Shown: piece after piece, positions 56,372 to 63,433 of the stretch | Position numbering within the stretch: the first letter of the stretch is position 1 | Layout: every line of letters begins with the position of its first letter | Assembly (NCBI RefSeq): GCF_002742635.1 | Contig: NZ_PEGF01000002.1 | Span: 620,001-684,000 of the forward strand | DNA from: Caulobacter sp. X | GTDB taxonomy: Bacteria; Pseudomonadota; Alphaproteobacteria; Caulobacterales; Caulobacteraceae | Direction of reading: 5' to 3' | DNA: 64,000 nucleotides | Made by a program: the position numbers and the translations under genes | Notes under the pieces: generated by a model | What the model saw: only the letters and a program-made list of their open reading frames with translations | What the model was told of the DNA's origin: nothing | Databases searched by the model: none

Positions 56372-57715
56372 TCAGGGCGTCTTGGTGATGAAGTTCAGCA
56401 CCATGGTGGGCGTGGCGTCGCGGTTGTAGTGGGTCACCTGTAATTCCTGGACCGCGCCCTTGGGCAAGGCGACAGGGTCGAAGCCTGGCGGCGGCGCTCC
56501 GCCGTTCAGCAGCATACGGATCTGGGGCGAGTTCAGTCGCCCGCGCACCTCGACATCGCCGTGATAGACCCAGACCTGCCCATCCTCCGGCTTCAGCTCG
56601 CCGCCGATGAGTTCGGCGTTGGTCACGCGCACGAAGTCCGAGCGGATGTCGACATAAAGACCCTTCTCGTCGGAGATCACGCTGCGGCTGCTGGGCTTTC
56701 TCCCGCCGTCGCCCTGGTGGGCGAGGGCGATCGAAGCGGTGGCGGCGGTCGTCACGGCCAGCATGGCGACCAGCGCCAGGACGGCGCGGCGGGCCAAGCT
56801 GGCCGGGGCGCTGGGATTGATGATCGCTTTCAGGCGCATGGCGATGGATCTCCGTCCCTTTCCGGTGAAGGCGGGGTGCAGGGTGGTCGCGGCGCGGGCG
56901 CGGAGCACGTCGATCAGGGTTTCCGCGTACCGCTGGCGAAGCGCGGGCGGCGCATCCTCCAGGGCCAGGGCGTCGGCCAATTCCTCGCGCGCGGCGGCGG
57001 CGCGGGCGCGCAGCACGGCGTAAGGCGGGATCATCCAGAGGGCGCCGCCGACCAGGTGTTCGAACAGCAGCCGCCAGTTGTCGCCGCGCTTCAGATGCGC
57101 CAGTTCGTGGGCGCAGATGGGGGCCAGTTGGTCGGCGTCCAGTTGCTCGGCCAGGTCGCTGGGCAGAAGGATCACGGGCTCGGACAGGCCGGCCAAGAGA
57201 GGTTGGTCGATATCGTCGCTGATCCTGACCTCCGGCCAGGCGGTGTCCATGCGGCGGGCGGCGGCGGCGACGGCCAGGGCAAGGTCCCGCGAGGCGGGTC
57301 GTGCTCGAGCCACGACGCCTCTAAGCTTGGCGCGACCGACGGCCTGGCGCGCGACCGCCATTGCCAGGCCGCCCAGCGCGCCGGCCGCCAGGGCCGCGCT
57401 CATGACCTCGAAGCCGTCGAAGCCGGACAGGGCTCGCGTCGAGGCGGCGTTCATCGCCGCGCCCGCGGCCGCGATCACGGGCGAAGCCTGGGCGACTTCA
57501 TAGACGGTCGCGGTGGCGGCCTTGGGCAGGGCCGCGACGCCCACCACCAGGGCCAGCATCGTCGGCGGCAAGGCGACCGCCCCGCTCCACGCCGCGGTCC
57601 GCGTCCCGGGATGGCCGGTCAGGCGATCGGCGGTCGCGCCGATCAGCCACCCCAGGCCAGAAGCGGGCAAGGCGGCGACCAGGCCAAGCGCGGTCGAGGT
57701 CAGCAGCGGGCTCAT
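56372..57715 (-). CDS. BlaR1/MecR1-type M56 membrane metallopeptidase
   Basis: A 447-residue membrane protein. It has three or four N-terminal helices, then a cytoplasmic M56 protease domain with the zinc motif HELAH (His203, Glu204, His207) in ICAHELAHLKRGDNWRL. One more helix (LARRAVLALVAMLAVTTAAT) and a periplasmic end of about 130 residues follow. That end is not a penicillin-binding domain like that of BlaR1, so the signal sensed is probably different. It overlaps the BlaI-like gene by four bases (ATGA at 57715-57712). Confidence 0.9.
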   Translation of the reverse strand: MSPLLTSTALGLVAALPASGLGWLIGATADRLTGHPGTRTAAWSGAVALPPTMLALVVGVAALPKAATATVYEVAQASPVIAAAGAAMNAASTRALSGFDGFEVMSAALAAGALGGLAMAVARQAVGRAKLRGVVARARPASRDLALAVAAAARRMDTAWPEVRISDDIDQPLLAGLSEPVILLPSDLAEQLDADQLAPICAHELAHLKRGDNWRLLFEHLVGGALWMIPPYAVLRARAAAAREELADALALEDAPPALRQRYAETLIDVLRARAATTLHPAFTGKGRRSIAMRLKAIINPSAPASLARRAVLALVAMLAVTTAATASIALAHQGDGGRKPSSRSVISDEKGLYVDIRSDFVRVTNAELIGGELKPEDGQVWVYHGDVEVRGRLNSPQIRMLLNGGAPPPGFDPVALPKGAVQELQVTHYNRDATPTMVLNFITKTP

Positions 57716-58086
57716 GCCTTGTCCTCCGCCTGGGTCGTGTTGAGCAGGGTTTCCAGTTCCTGGATCTCCGCCTCGGACAGGATCTGGCTGCCGGCGAAGG
57801 CCGAGGCGGGCAGGCGGCCGTCGATCTCGAGCAGGCCGCGCAGGCGGTTCAGAACGCCGCCGATCACGTCGACCTTGGCCTTCTGGGCCTCGTAGACCGC
57901 CAGGCCGTGCACCGAGCGGCGGGTTAGCAGGCCCTTGGCGACCATCCGCTCCAGCACGGTGCGGGTGGTCGAGGCGCTCCAGCCCAGTTCGGGTTCGATC
58001 AGACCTTGGGCCTCACGGGCGCTCATCGCGCCGCCGCGCCAGAAGGCCTTCAGGACTTCAAGTTCGAGGTCGGAGGGTTCGGTCAT
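57712..58086 (-). CDS. BlaI/MecI/CopY-family transcriptional repressor
   Basis: A 124-residue winged-helix repressor: SDLELEVLKAFWRGGAMSAR, WSASTTRTVLERMVAKGLLT and a C-terminal dimer part ending ETLLNTTQAEDKA. In BlaI-BlaR pairs the M56 protease removes the repressor on signal. It is the first gene of the pair, and no beta-lactamase gene is adjacent. The ATG at 58086 starts MTEPSDLELE; the frame continues to 58524 but not as coding sequence. Confidence 0.92.
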   Translation of the reverse strand: MTEPSDLELEVLKAFWRGGAMSAREAQGLIEPELGWSASTTRTVLERMVAKGLLTRRSVHGLAVYEAQKAKVDVIGGVLNRLRGLLEIDGRLPASAFAGSQILSEAEIQELETLLNTTQAEDKA

Positions 58087-58118
58087 CGCCGGGCGATCTC
58101 CATGTGTCGTGAGTACGC

Positions 58119-58128
58119 TACAAATGTA
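58119..58128. promoter_or_regulatory. BlaI-type operator TACAAATGTA
   Basis: A perfect TACA-N2-TGTA palindrome 32 bases before the BlaI-like start. BlaI/MecI boxes share the TACA/TGTA half-sites. The site also lies 99 bases before the divergent small membrane protein gene, so both transcripts could be controlled from here. Confidence 0.65.
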
Positions 58129-58227
58129 ACGCATCGGCGTCAAGCGTCGCGATCGTTGTTCGATGGGATGACAGGCGCGCCATTCTGATTTACGCCTGTA
58201 GATCAAAATTACGAATGTGAGTTTTAC

Positions 58228-58710
58228 ATGGCGACCGATCAAGTTCGTGGCGGCGGGCCGCCGCTTGAGGGGCTCTCGTCCCGTCGTTGGCGTTGGGCGG
58301 CGATGGGCCTTGGCCTGGCGGCGCTGGTGGGGCTCGGCGCCGAGGTCACCGCGCGCCGCGATCGCGCGGAGCAGGCGCGGCGGGACGCGTTCTGGCGCGT
58401 CAGCGGTCCGCCCTGCGCGTCGCTGGATCCGAAGGTCTTCCGAAGCCTCGGCCACTATCCCCAGGTCACGCCCTATGACGAGACGCTGTACCGGCGCGCG
58501 GGCGGGGCGATGACCTGTACGCACCTGGTCGACCGGATCGGCGGCGCGAAGGTTCGCTACCAGGTCTGCAAGTTCAACGCGCCGAACTATCTGGCCGTGG
58601 CCCAGGGCGGGCGCGAATGGTTCTACGACCTGGGGGGAACGCGCTCGGCGGCCGTCACGGTCATCAGGAACGAGGTGCGGTGCGTCGTCATCCCTGCCTT
58701 CAGAATGTGA
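58228..58710 (+). CDS. Small single-pass membrane protein of unknown function
   Basis: I do not recognise a family. The 160-residue protein has a basic N-terminus, one hydrophobic segment at about 23-41 (WAAMGLGLAALVGLGAEVTA) and a periplasmic or cytoplasmic domain of about 115 residues. Cys residues lie in PPCASLDP, MTCTHLVD, YQVCKFNA and EVRCVVIP, which could make two disulfides if exported. It is divergent from the BlaI-like gene with 141 bases shared, including the TACAAATGTA palindrome, and may be a target of that regulator. Confidence 0.7.
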   Translation: MATDQVRGGGPPLEGLSSRRWRWAAMGLGLAALVGLGAEVTARRDRAEQARRDAFWRVSGPPCASLDPKVFRSLGHYPQVTPYDETLYRRAGGAMTCTHLVDRIGGAKVRYQVCKFNAPNYLAVAQGGREWFYDLGGTRSAAVTVIRNEVRCVVIPAFRM

Positions 58711-58732
58711 TTGGCGCTTGCTCTGTCGGCCT

Positions 58733-58764
58733 ATTCATAGCTAGCTATATAGCGCGCTATGAAT
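58733..58764. promoter_or_regulatory. Nested palindrome before the MarR-GNAT gene (candidate operator)
   Basis: ATTCATAGC (58733-58741) and GCTATGAAT (58756-58764) are perfect inverted arms, and the 10-base palindrome GCTATATAGC (58744-58753) sits between them. The second arm ends ten bases before the start codon, so a bound protein would block transcription and perhaps translation. MarR-family autoregulation is the simplest explanation. Confidence 0.75.
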
Positions 58765-58774
58765 GGAGGGCGGC

Positions 58775-59731
58775 ATGGATCTTCTAGCGGGGTACGGCGT
58801 GGGCTTTCTGGGCAGTCGGCTAAAGCGCCTGGCCGAGCGGATGCAGGCCGACGCGGCCGAGGTCGCGCGCTCGCTGGACCTGCCGGTGCAGCCGGCCCAG
58901 ATGTCGCTGCTGCTGACGATCCGCCTGCACGGCCCGATCGCGGTGGGCGAACTGGCCGAGCGCCTGCAACTGGCCCAGCCGACCGTGACCCGCGCGCTGA
59001 AGAGCCTGGAGGACGATGGTTTCGTCGAGACCCGCCGCGCGCCGGGCGACGGCCGCACGCGGCGGCTGGCGCTGACGGCGAAGGGCGAGGCGCTGCTGGT
59101 CCGCATCCAGACCGAGCTGCTGCCACGCATCGAGCCGGCGGCGGCGGAGTTGGTCGAGGGCCTCGAGGGCGATTTCATGCAGGGCCTGGCCAAGGTGGAG
59201 CAGCGTCTGGCGCAGGCCTCTCTGCTGACACGGATCGAAGCCGCCGGCCCGCCGACCATGTGGGCGCGCGACTTCTCCGACGACCTCGCCGAGGCCTTCC
59301 ACCGGATCAACGCCGAGTGGATCCAGGACATGTTCACCCTGGAGGAGAACGACGTCGCCCTGCTGACCCGGCCACGCGAGCTGATCCTCGACAAGGGCGG
59401 GGTGGTGCTGTTCGCGGAGACGCCAGAGCTCGGCGTGGTCGGGACCTGCGCCCTGATGGTCTCCAAGGACGGCTGGGTCGAGCTGACCAAGATGGGCGTC
59501 CTGAAGAGCGCCCGGGGGCTGAAGGTCGGCGAATTCTTGCTGGCCAAGACCCTGGAGCGGGCCGCGAGTCTCGGCATGGACAAGGTCTATCTGCTGACCA
59601 ACAAGAAGTGCGCCGCGGCCATCCACCTCTACGAGAAGCTGGGCTTCGTCCACGACGCTACGATCATGCGGACTTTCGGCGCGCGCTATGAGCGCTGCGA
59701 CGTGGCGATGGCGTATCGGCCGAGGGGATAG
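58775..59731 (+). CDS. MarR-GNAT fusion protein (regulator plus acetyltransferase)
   Basis: A 318-residue two-domain protein. Residues 1-145 are a MarR winged helix (AVGELAERLQLAQPTVTRAL, then VETRRAPGDGRTRRLALTAK). Residues 165-318 are a GNAT acetyltransferase (LTKMGVLKSARGLKVGEFLL and CAAAIHLYEKLGFVHD). Fusions of this kind are widespread, but the effector and acetyl acceptor are mostly unknown. The ATG at 58775 has GGAGG at 58765-58769; the in-frame ATG at 58763 has no such site. Its 3' end overlaps the convergent EAL gene by 68 bases. Confidence 0.93.
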   Translation: MDLLAGYGVGFLGSRLKRLAERMQADAAEVARSLDLPVQPAQMSLLLTIRLHGPIAVGELAERLQLAQPTVTRALKSLEDDGFVETRRAPGDGRTRRLALTAKGEALLVRIQTELLPRIEPAAAELVEGLEGDFMQGLAKVEQRLAQASLLTRIEAAGPPTMWARDFSDDLAEAFHRINAEWIQDMFTLEENDVALLTRPRELILDKGGVVLFAETPELGVVGTCALMVSKDGWVELTKMGVLKSARGLKVGEFLLAKTLERAASLGMDKVYLLTNKKCAAAIHLYEKLGFVHDATIMRTFGARYERCDVAMAYRPRG

Positions 59732-60467
59732 GGGCGGGAACGGCCAGGCCCTCGAACAGCGGCCGGGCGATCGCGTAGCCCTGGACCAGATCAACGCCCA
59801 GGTCGCGCAGGACGGTCAGCTCCGCGTGGGTCTCGACGCCCTCGCAGACCGCGGTGATGTCGAGGTCCTTCAGCATGGAAAGCAGGTGCGAGACGATCGT
59901 CCGCTTGGCCCGGTCGCGGTCGATGTCGCGGATCAGCTCCATGTCCAGCTTGACGATATCCGGCTGGTACTTGGCCAGCAGGTTCAGCCCCGCGAAGCCC
60001 GCGCCGAAGTCGTCGATCGCCGTCTTGAAGCCCATGGCGCGATAGGTGCGCAGGATGTCCAGCACGTGCTGGGTGTCGAGCGTCTCGTTCTCGGTGAACT
60101 CGAAGATCAGCCGATCCAGCGGAAAGCCGGTCCGCATCGCCGTCGCCAGGGTCAGGCGGATGCAGGCGCGGGGCTCGTAGACGGCGTTGGGCATGAAGTT
60201 GATCGACAGGCGCGCGCCGGTCTGGGCCAGGCCAAGGCCGGTCGCCAGCTCGATCGCCTTCACCCGGCACTGCTGGTCGAAGACGTAGCGGTTATGGTCG
60301 GACACCGTCGAGAGCACCGACCCGGCGCCCTCGCCGCCGATCCCGCGCACTAGCGCTTCATGGGCGAACACCTCGCCCGTCGAGACGTCGACGATCGGCT
60401 GGAACGCCATCGAAAACGGCGTCTCGAAATCCTGGCCGTCCCGACAGCCGCCGCACCCTTGAGCCAC
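59664..60467 (-). CDS. EAL-domain c-di-GMP phosphodiesterase
   Basis: A 267-residue stand-alone EAL protein that should linearise cyclic di-GMP. The signature is EALVRG near residue 35. Metal and catalytic residues are visible in INFMPNAVYEP, FEFTENETLD, AIDDFGAGFAGLNLLAKYQP, KLDMELIRDID, CEGVETHAEL and LVQGYAIARP, so activity is expected. A Cys-rich start (AQGCGGCRDG) may bind metal. The GTG at 60467 follows GGAG on the minus strand; the frame continues to 60569. The last 22 codons lie antisense to the MarR-GNAT gene. Confidence 0.9.
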   Translation of the reverse strand: MAQGCGGCRDGQDFETPFSMAFQPIVDVSTGEVFAHEALVRGIGGEGAGSVLSTVSDHNRYVFDQQCRVKAIELATGLGLAQTGARLSINFMPNAVYEPRACIRLTLATAMRTGFPLDRLIFEFTENETLDTQHVLDILRTYRAMGFKTAIDDFGAGFAGLNLLAKYQPDIVKLDMELIRDIDRDRAKRTIVSHLLSMLKDLDITAVCEGVETHAELTVLRDLGVDLVQGYAIARPLFEGLAVPAPIPSADTPSPRRSAHSARRKSA

Positions 60468-60593
60468 GTCCGATCTCCGCTGCGATCGGACAGGATAGGG
60501 CGGAAGGGTTGAGGTGGGGTTTAGAGGGGGCAAGCTGGACAAGGTGGCGGGGAAGTCGCCTATTTGCATCTCTGACGCTTAGCGGAGGGGATG

Positions 60594-61247
60594 ATGCTGG
60601 AGAAATTTCACGCATCACGTGCGCGTCTGCACGACATGACTGGCGCGCACTACACTGCCGTCGCGCTTGCCAACGGTGCCGCTCTGATCACCATCGGCGG
60701 CATTATAGGAAACGTAGATGATCCAAACTTTGCATTCAGAGCTTTGGCTCCTGCGCTTGCTCTCTACGGTCTAGGTTTGATCTCAGCGGTTACTGCTCTC
60801 CAGACCTTCTCCCTAGCACTCTCGTATCAGCTTCATGTCGACGTGGCGGAGGCGAGGATGAGTCGTCTCCTCGCTGAGGCAGCAACTCCGCTTACCGACC
60901 CCTTCGCGCCTGTAGATCTCAGCGGGGCGAAGCTCATTTATGGCGAGAAAGCAGAAGAGGAATTTAGACGCTTCGTTCTCGCCAAGCTGCTCTCTGAAAA
61001 GAACGCGCATGAGAAGCGGGATAAGCAGGTCGAAGAAGTAATTTCTGATATTTCTTCTTCAAATGCAAAGGTTTACAAGGGAAAGGTTGGCGCAAACAGA
61101 TGGCTGACTTTCTCGGTATGTGCGTCCTTCTTGGCGACGATTTTTCTCTTTCACGCAGGGTATAGTGGCTTTCAGCCTCAAGGCGCGGCCGCTGCGTCTA
61201 GCGCGGTAACATCAAGTGCTGGGAAGGCTCATCTTCCCAAGCCCTAA
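60594..61247 (+). CDS. AT-rich three-helix membrane protein, unknown function
   Basis: A 217-residue protein that matches no family I know. Hydrophobic segments lie at about 20-40 (TAVALANGAALITIGGIIG) and 46-78, and a C-terminal helix near 168-186 (LTFSVCASFLATIFLFHAGY). Between them is a charged region of about 90 residues that may be coiled. Base use is clearly poorer in GC than the neighbours (for example around 61030-61080), which suggests recent transfer. The ATG at 60594 is favoured because GGAGG lies at 60584-60588; ATG 60591 is adjacent. It ends four bases into the convergent aminotransferase gene. Confidence 0.75.
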   Translation: MLEKFHASRARLHDMTGAHYTAVALANGAALITIGGIIGNVDDPNFAFRALAPALALYGLGLISAVTALQTFSLALSYQLHVDVAEARMSRLLAEAATPLTDPFAPVDLSGAKLIYGEKAEEEFRRFVLAKLLSEKNAHEKRDKQVEEVISDISSSNAKVYKGKVGANRWLTFSVCASFLATIFLFHAGYSGFQPQGAAAASSAVTSSAGKAHLPKP

Positions 61248-62563
61248 TCCACTCTTCCCAGCACCGCCCGGATCGTCTCGACCATCCGGTCGATGTGCGC
61301 CTTCTCCAGGATCAGCGGCGGGGATAGGGCGATGATGTCGCCGGTGACGCGGATCAGCAGGCCTTCGTCGAAGCAGGTCTCGAAGACCTCCATGGCTCGG
61401 GCGGTCGGGGCGCCGGGGCGGGGGGAGAGCTCGATGCCGGCGACGAGGCCGAGGTTGCGGACGTCGATGACGTGGCGAGCGTCGGCCAGGCTGTGCATGG
61501 CGTCCTGCCAATAGCCTTCGAGGCCGGCGGCGCGGGCGAAGAGGTCGTCCTCCTGGTAGGTCTCCAGAGTCGCCAGGCCCGCCGCGCAGGCCAGCGGATG
61601 GGCCGAATAGGTGTAGCCGTGGAAGAGCTCGATGGGGGCGTCCGCGCCCTCCATCATCGCATCGTAGATCTGGCCCGATGCCGCGACGGCCCCGCAGGGG
61701 ACGGCGGCGTTGGTCAGGCCCTTGGCCATGCAGATGAGGTCCGGCGTGACGCCGAAGCGGTCGGCGGCGAAGGGGGCGCCGACGCGGCCGAAACCGGTGA
61801 TCACCTCGTCGAAGATCAGCAGGATGTCGTGCTTGTCGCAGATCGCCCGCAGGCGCTCGAGATAGCCCTTGGGTGGGATCAGCACGCCGGTGGAGCCGGC
61901 CACAGGCTCGACGATCACGGCGGCGATGTTGGAGGCGTCGTGCAGGGCGACGATCTTCTCCAGCTCGTCGGCCAGCTGCGCGCCGTGCTCGGGCTGGCCC
62001 TTGGCGAAGGCGTTGCCAGGCAGGCCGTGGGTGTGGGGCAGGTGGTCGACGCCGGTCAGAAGCGAGCCGAAGTACATGCGGTTCTTCGGGATGCCGCCCA
62101 CCGAAATGCCGCCGAAGCCGACGCCGTGATAGCCGCGCTCGCGCCCGATCAGCCGGGTCTTGGTCCCCTTGCCCCGGGCGCGGTGGTAGGCCAGCGCGAT
62201 CTTCAGCGCCGTGTCGACCGACTCCGAGCCGCTGTTGGTGAAGAAGATGCGGTCGAGGCCCTTTGGCGTGATCTGCGCCAGGCGCGAGGCGAACTGGAAG
62301 GCCAGCGGGTGGCCCATGTTGAAGCAGGGCGCGTAGTCCATCTCGGCGGCCTGCTTCTGGATCGCCTCGCGGATCTTCGGGCGGTCGTGGCCGGCGTTGA
62401 CGCACCAGAGGCCCGAGGTCGCGTCCAGCACCTCGCGGCCCTCGGGCGTGCGGTACCACATGCCGCTGGCCGAGGAGAGCATGCGCGGATGGGCCTTGAA
62501 CCGCCGGTTCGGCGTGAACGGCATCCAGAAGGCGTCGAGGTCGTTGGCGCCGAAGTCGGGCAT
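61244..62563 (-). CDS. Omega-amino acid:pyruvate aminotransferase (class III)
   Basis: A 439-residue PLP aminotransferase most like beta-alanine:pyruvate transaminase. Motifs are AFWMPFTPNRRFKAHPRML near the start, SSASGMWYRTPEGREVLDAT, FTNSGSESVDTALKIALAYH, LLIFDEVITGFGRVGAPF and the PLP Lys in CMAKGLTNAAVPCGAV. HGYTYSAHPLACAAGLATLE follows. It would turn beta-alanine or another omega-amine and pyruvate into the semialdehyde and alanine. It is divergent from the GntR gene and shares its control region; a PuuC-like dehydrogenase follows GntR, which suggests polyamine breakdown. Confidence 0.9.
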   Translation of the reverse strand: MPDFGANDLDAFWMPFTPNRRFKAHPRMLSSASGMWYRTPEGREVLDATSGLWCVNAGHDRPKIREAIQKQAAEMDYAPCFNMGHPLAFQFASRLAQITPKGLDRIFFTNSGSESVDTALKIALAYHRARGKGTKTRLIGRERGYHGVGFGGISVGGIPKNRMYFGSLLTGVDHLPHTHGLPGNAFAKGQPEHGAQLADELEKIVALHDASNIAAVIVEPVAGSTGVLIPPKGYLERLRAICDKHDILLIFDEVITGFGRVGAPFAADRFGVTPDLICMAKGLTNAAVPCGAVAASGQIYDAMMEGADAPIELFHGYTYSAHPLACAAGLATLETYQEDDLFARAAGLEGYWQDAMHSLADARHVIDVRNLGLVAGIELSPRPGAPTARAMEVFETCFDEGLLIRVTGDIIALSPPLILEKAHIDRMVETIRAVLGRVD

Positions 62564-62645
62564 GGCGGGTCTTCCTCCAAGCGCGTCAGGCGAAGTGTGT
62601 GCGGTTCGCCGCCCGGACGCGCGCCACTAAAGAGTGAGCGCTTGC

Positions 62646-62659
62646 ATTGTGATCGCAAT
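62646..62659. promoter_or_regulatory. Candidate GntR operator 1, ATTGTGATCGCAAT
   Basis: A 14-base near-perfect palindrome (one mismatch) midway between the divergent aminotransferase and GntR genes. The same word, with one variant base per arm, recurs at 63403-63416 before the aldehyde dehydrogenase gene. Confidence 0.65.
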
Positions 62660-62697
62660 TACGCGTCAACTTGCAAGCCCTTCACGGAAAGTCCGGG

Positions 62698-63369
62698 ATG
62701 AAGACCCGCAAGCCGCTCGCCGATCAGACAGCCGTGCACGACCAGGTGTACGAGGCGATCCGGCAGGCGCTGATCACCGGGCGCATCGCGCCGGGCAAGG
62801 GCGTGTCCCTACGCAGCCTGGCCGCCGAGCTGGGTGTCTCGCCGATGCCGGTGCGCGACGCGGTCCGGCGGCTGGCGGCCGAGCGGGCCCTGGCGATCAA
62901 TCCGGCCAACAAGCGCCTGTCGGTGCCTTCGCTGACCGCCGACCGGCTGGAGCAGCTGTCCCTGGCCCGCCTGTGGGTCGAGCCGGAGCTGGCGGCGCGG
63001 GCGGCGCTGAACGCCGACGCCAGCTTGGTGCGTCAGCTGCAAGCCATCGACGCCGACGTCGACGAGGCCCTGCGGCTGGGCGATGTCGACCGCTACATGA
63101 CCGCCAACCACGCCTTCCACTTCGCGATCTACGAGCGGGCCGGGGCCGAGGTGCTGGAGGCCATGGCCGGCGGTCTCTGGCTGCAGGTTGGGCCGTTCAT
63201 GCGGGTGGTGTTCGGCCGGGTGGGGGCCGACGGCCTGGTCGCCGACCGCCACGCCGAGGCGATCGCCGCGCTCAAGGCCAAGGATCCCGACGGCGCCCGT
63301 CGCGCCATCGCCGCTGACCTTTCCGAGGGCATGGACAAGATGCGCGCGGCCGTGGAGGCCAGCGCGTGA
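62698..63369 (+). CDS. GntR-family regulator (FadR subgroup)
   Basis: A 223-residue repressor. The winged helix comes first (QVYEAIRQALITGRIAPGKG, then LRSLAAELGVSPMPVRDAVR). The all-helical FCD effector domain follows (LWVEPELAARAALNADASLV, and ANHAFHFAIYERAGAEVLEA with likely metal-binding His residues). ATG 62698 has GGAAAG upstream; a TTG at 62671 is in frame. It lies between two catabolic genes whose upstream regions carry the same palindrome, so it probably controls both and itself. Confidence 0.92.
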   Translation: MKTRKPLADQTAVHDQVYEAIRQALITGRIAPGKGVSLRSLAAELGVSPMPVRDAVRRLAAERALAINPANKRLSVPSLTADRLEQLSLARLWVEPELAARAALNADASLVRQLQAIDADVDEALRLGDVDRYMTANHAFHFAIYERAGAEVLEAMAGGLWLQVGPFMRVVFGRVGADGLVADRHAEAIAALKAKDPDGARRAIAADLSEGMDKMRAAVEASA

Positions 63370-63402
63370 GCGGCCGGCTTGACAGCGCTCAAGTCCGCGC
63401 GA

Positions 63403-63416
63403 ACTGTGATCACAAT
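63403..63416. promoter_or_regulatory. Candidate GntR operator 2, ACTGTGATCACAAT
   Basis: TGTGATCACA (63405-63414) is a perfect 10-base palindrome, extended to 14 bases with one mismatch pair. It lies 18 bases before the TTG start of the aldehyde dehydrogenase gene and matches the site at 62646-62659. Confidence 0.65.
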
Positions 63417-63433
63417 ATTAGGGATCTACACCC

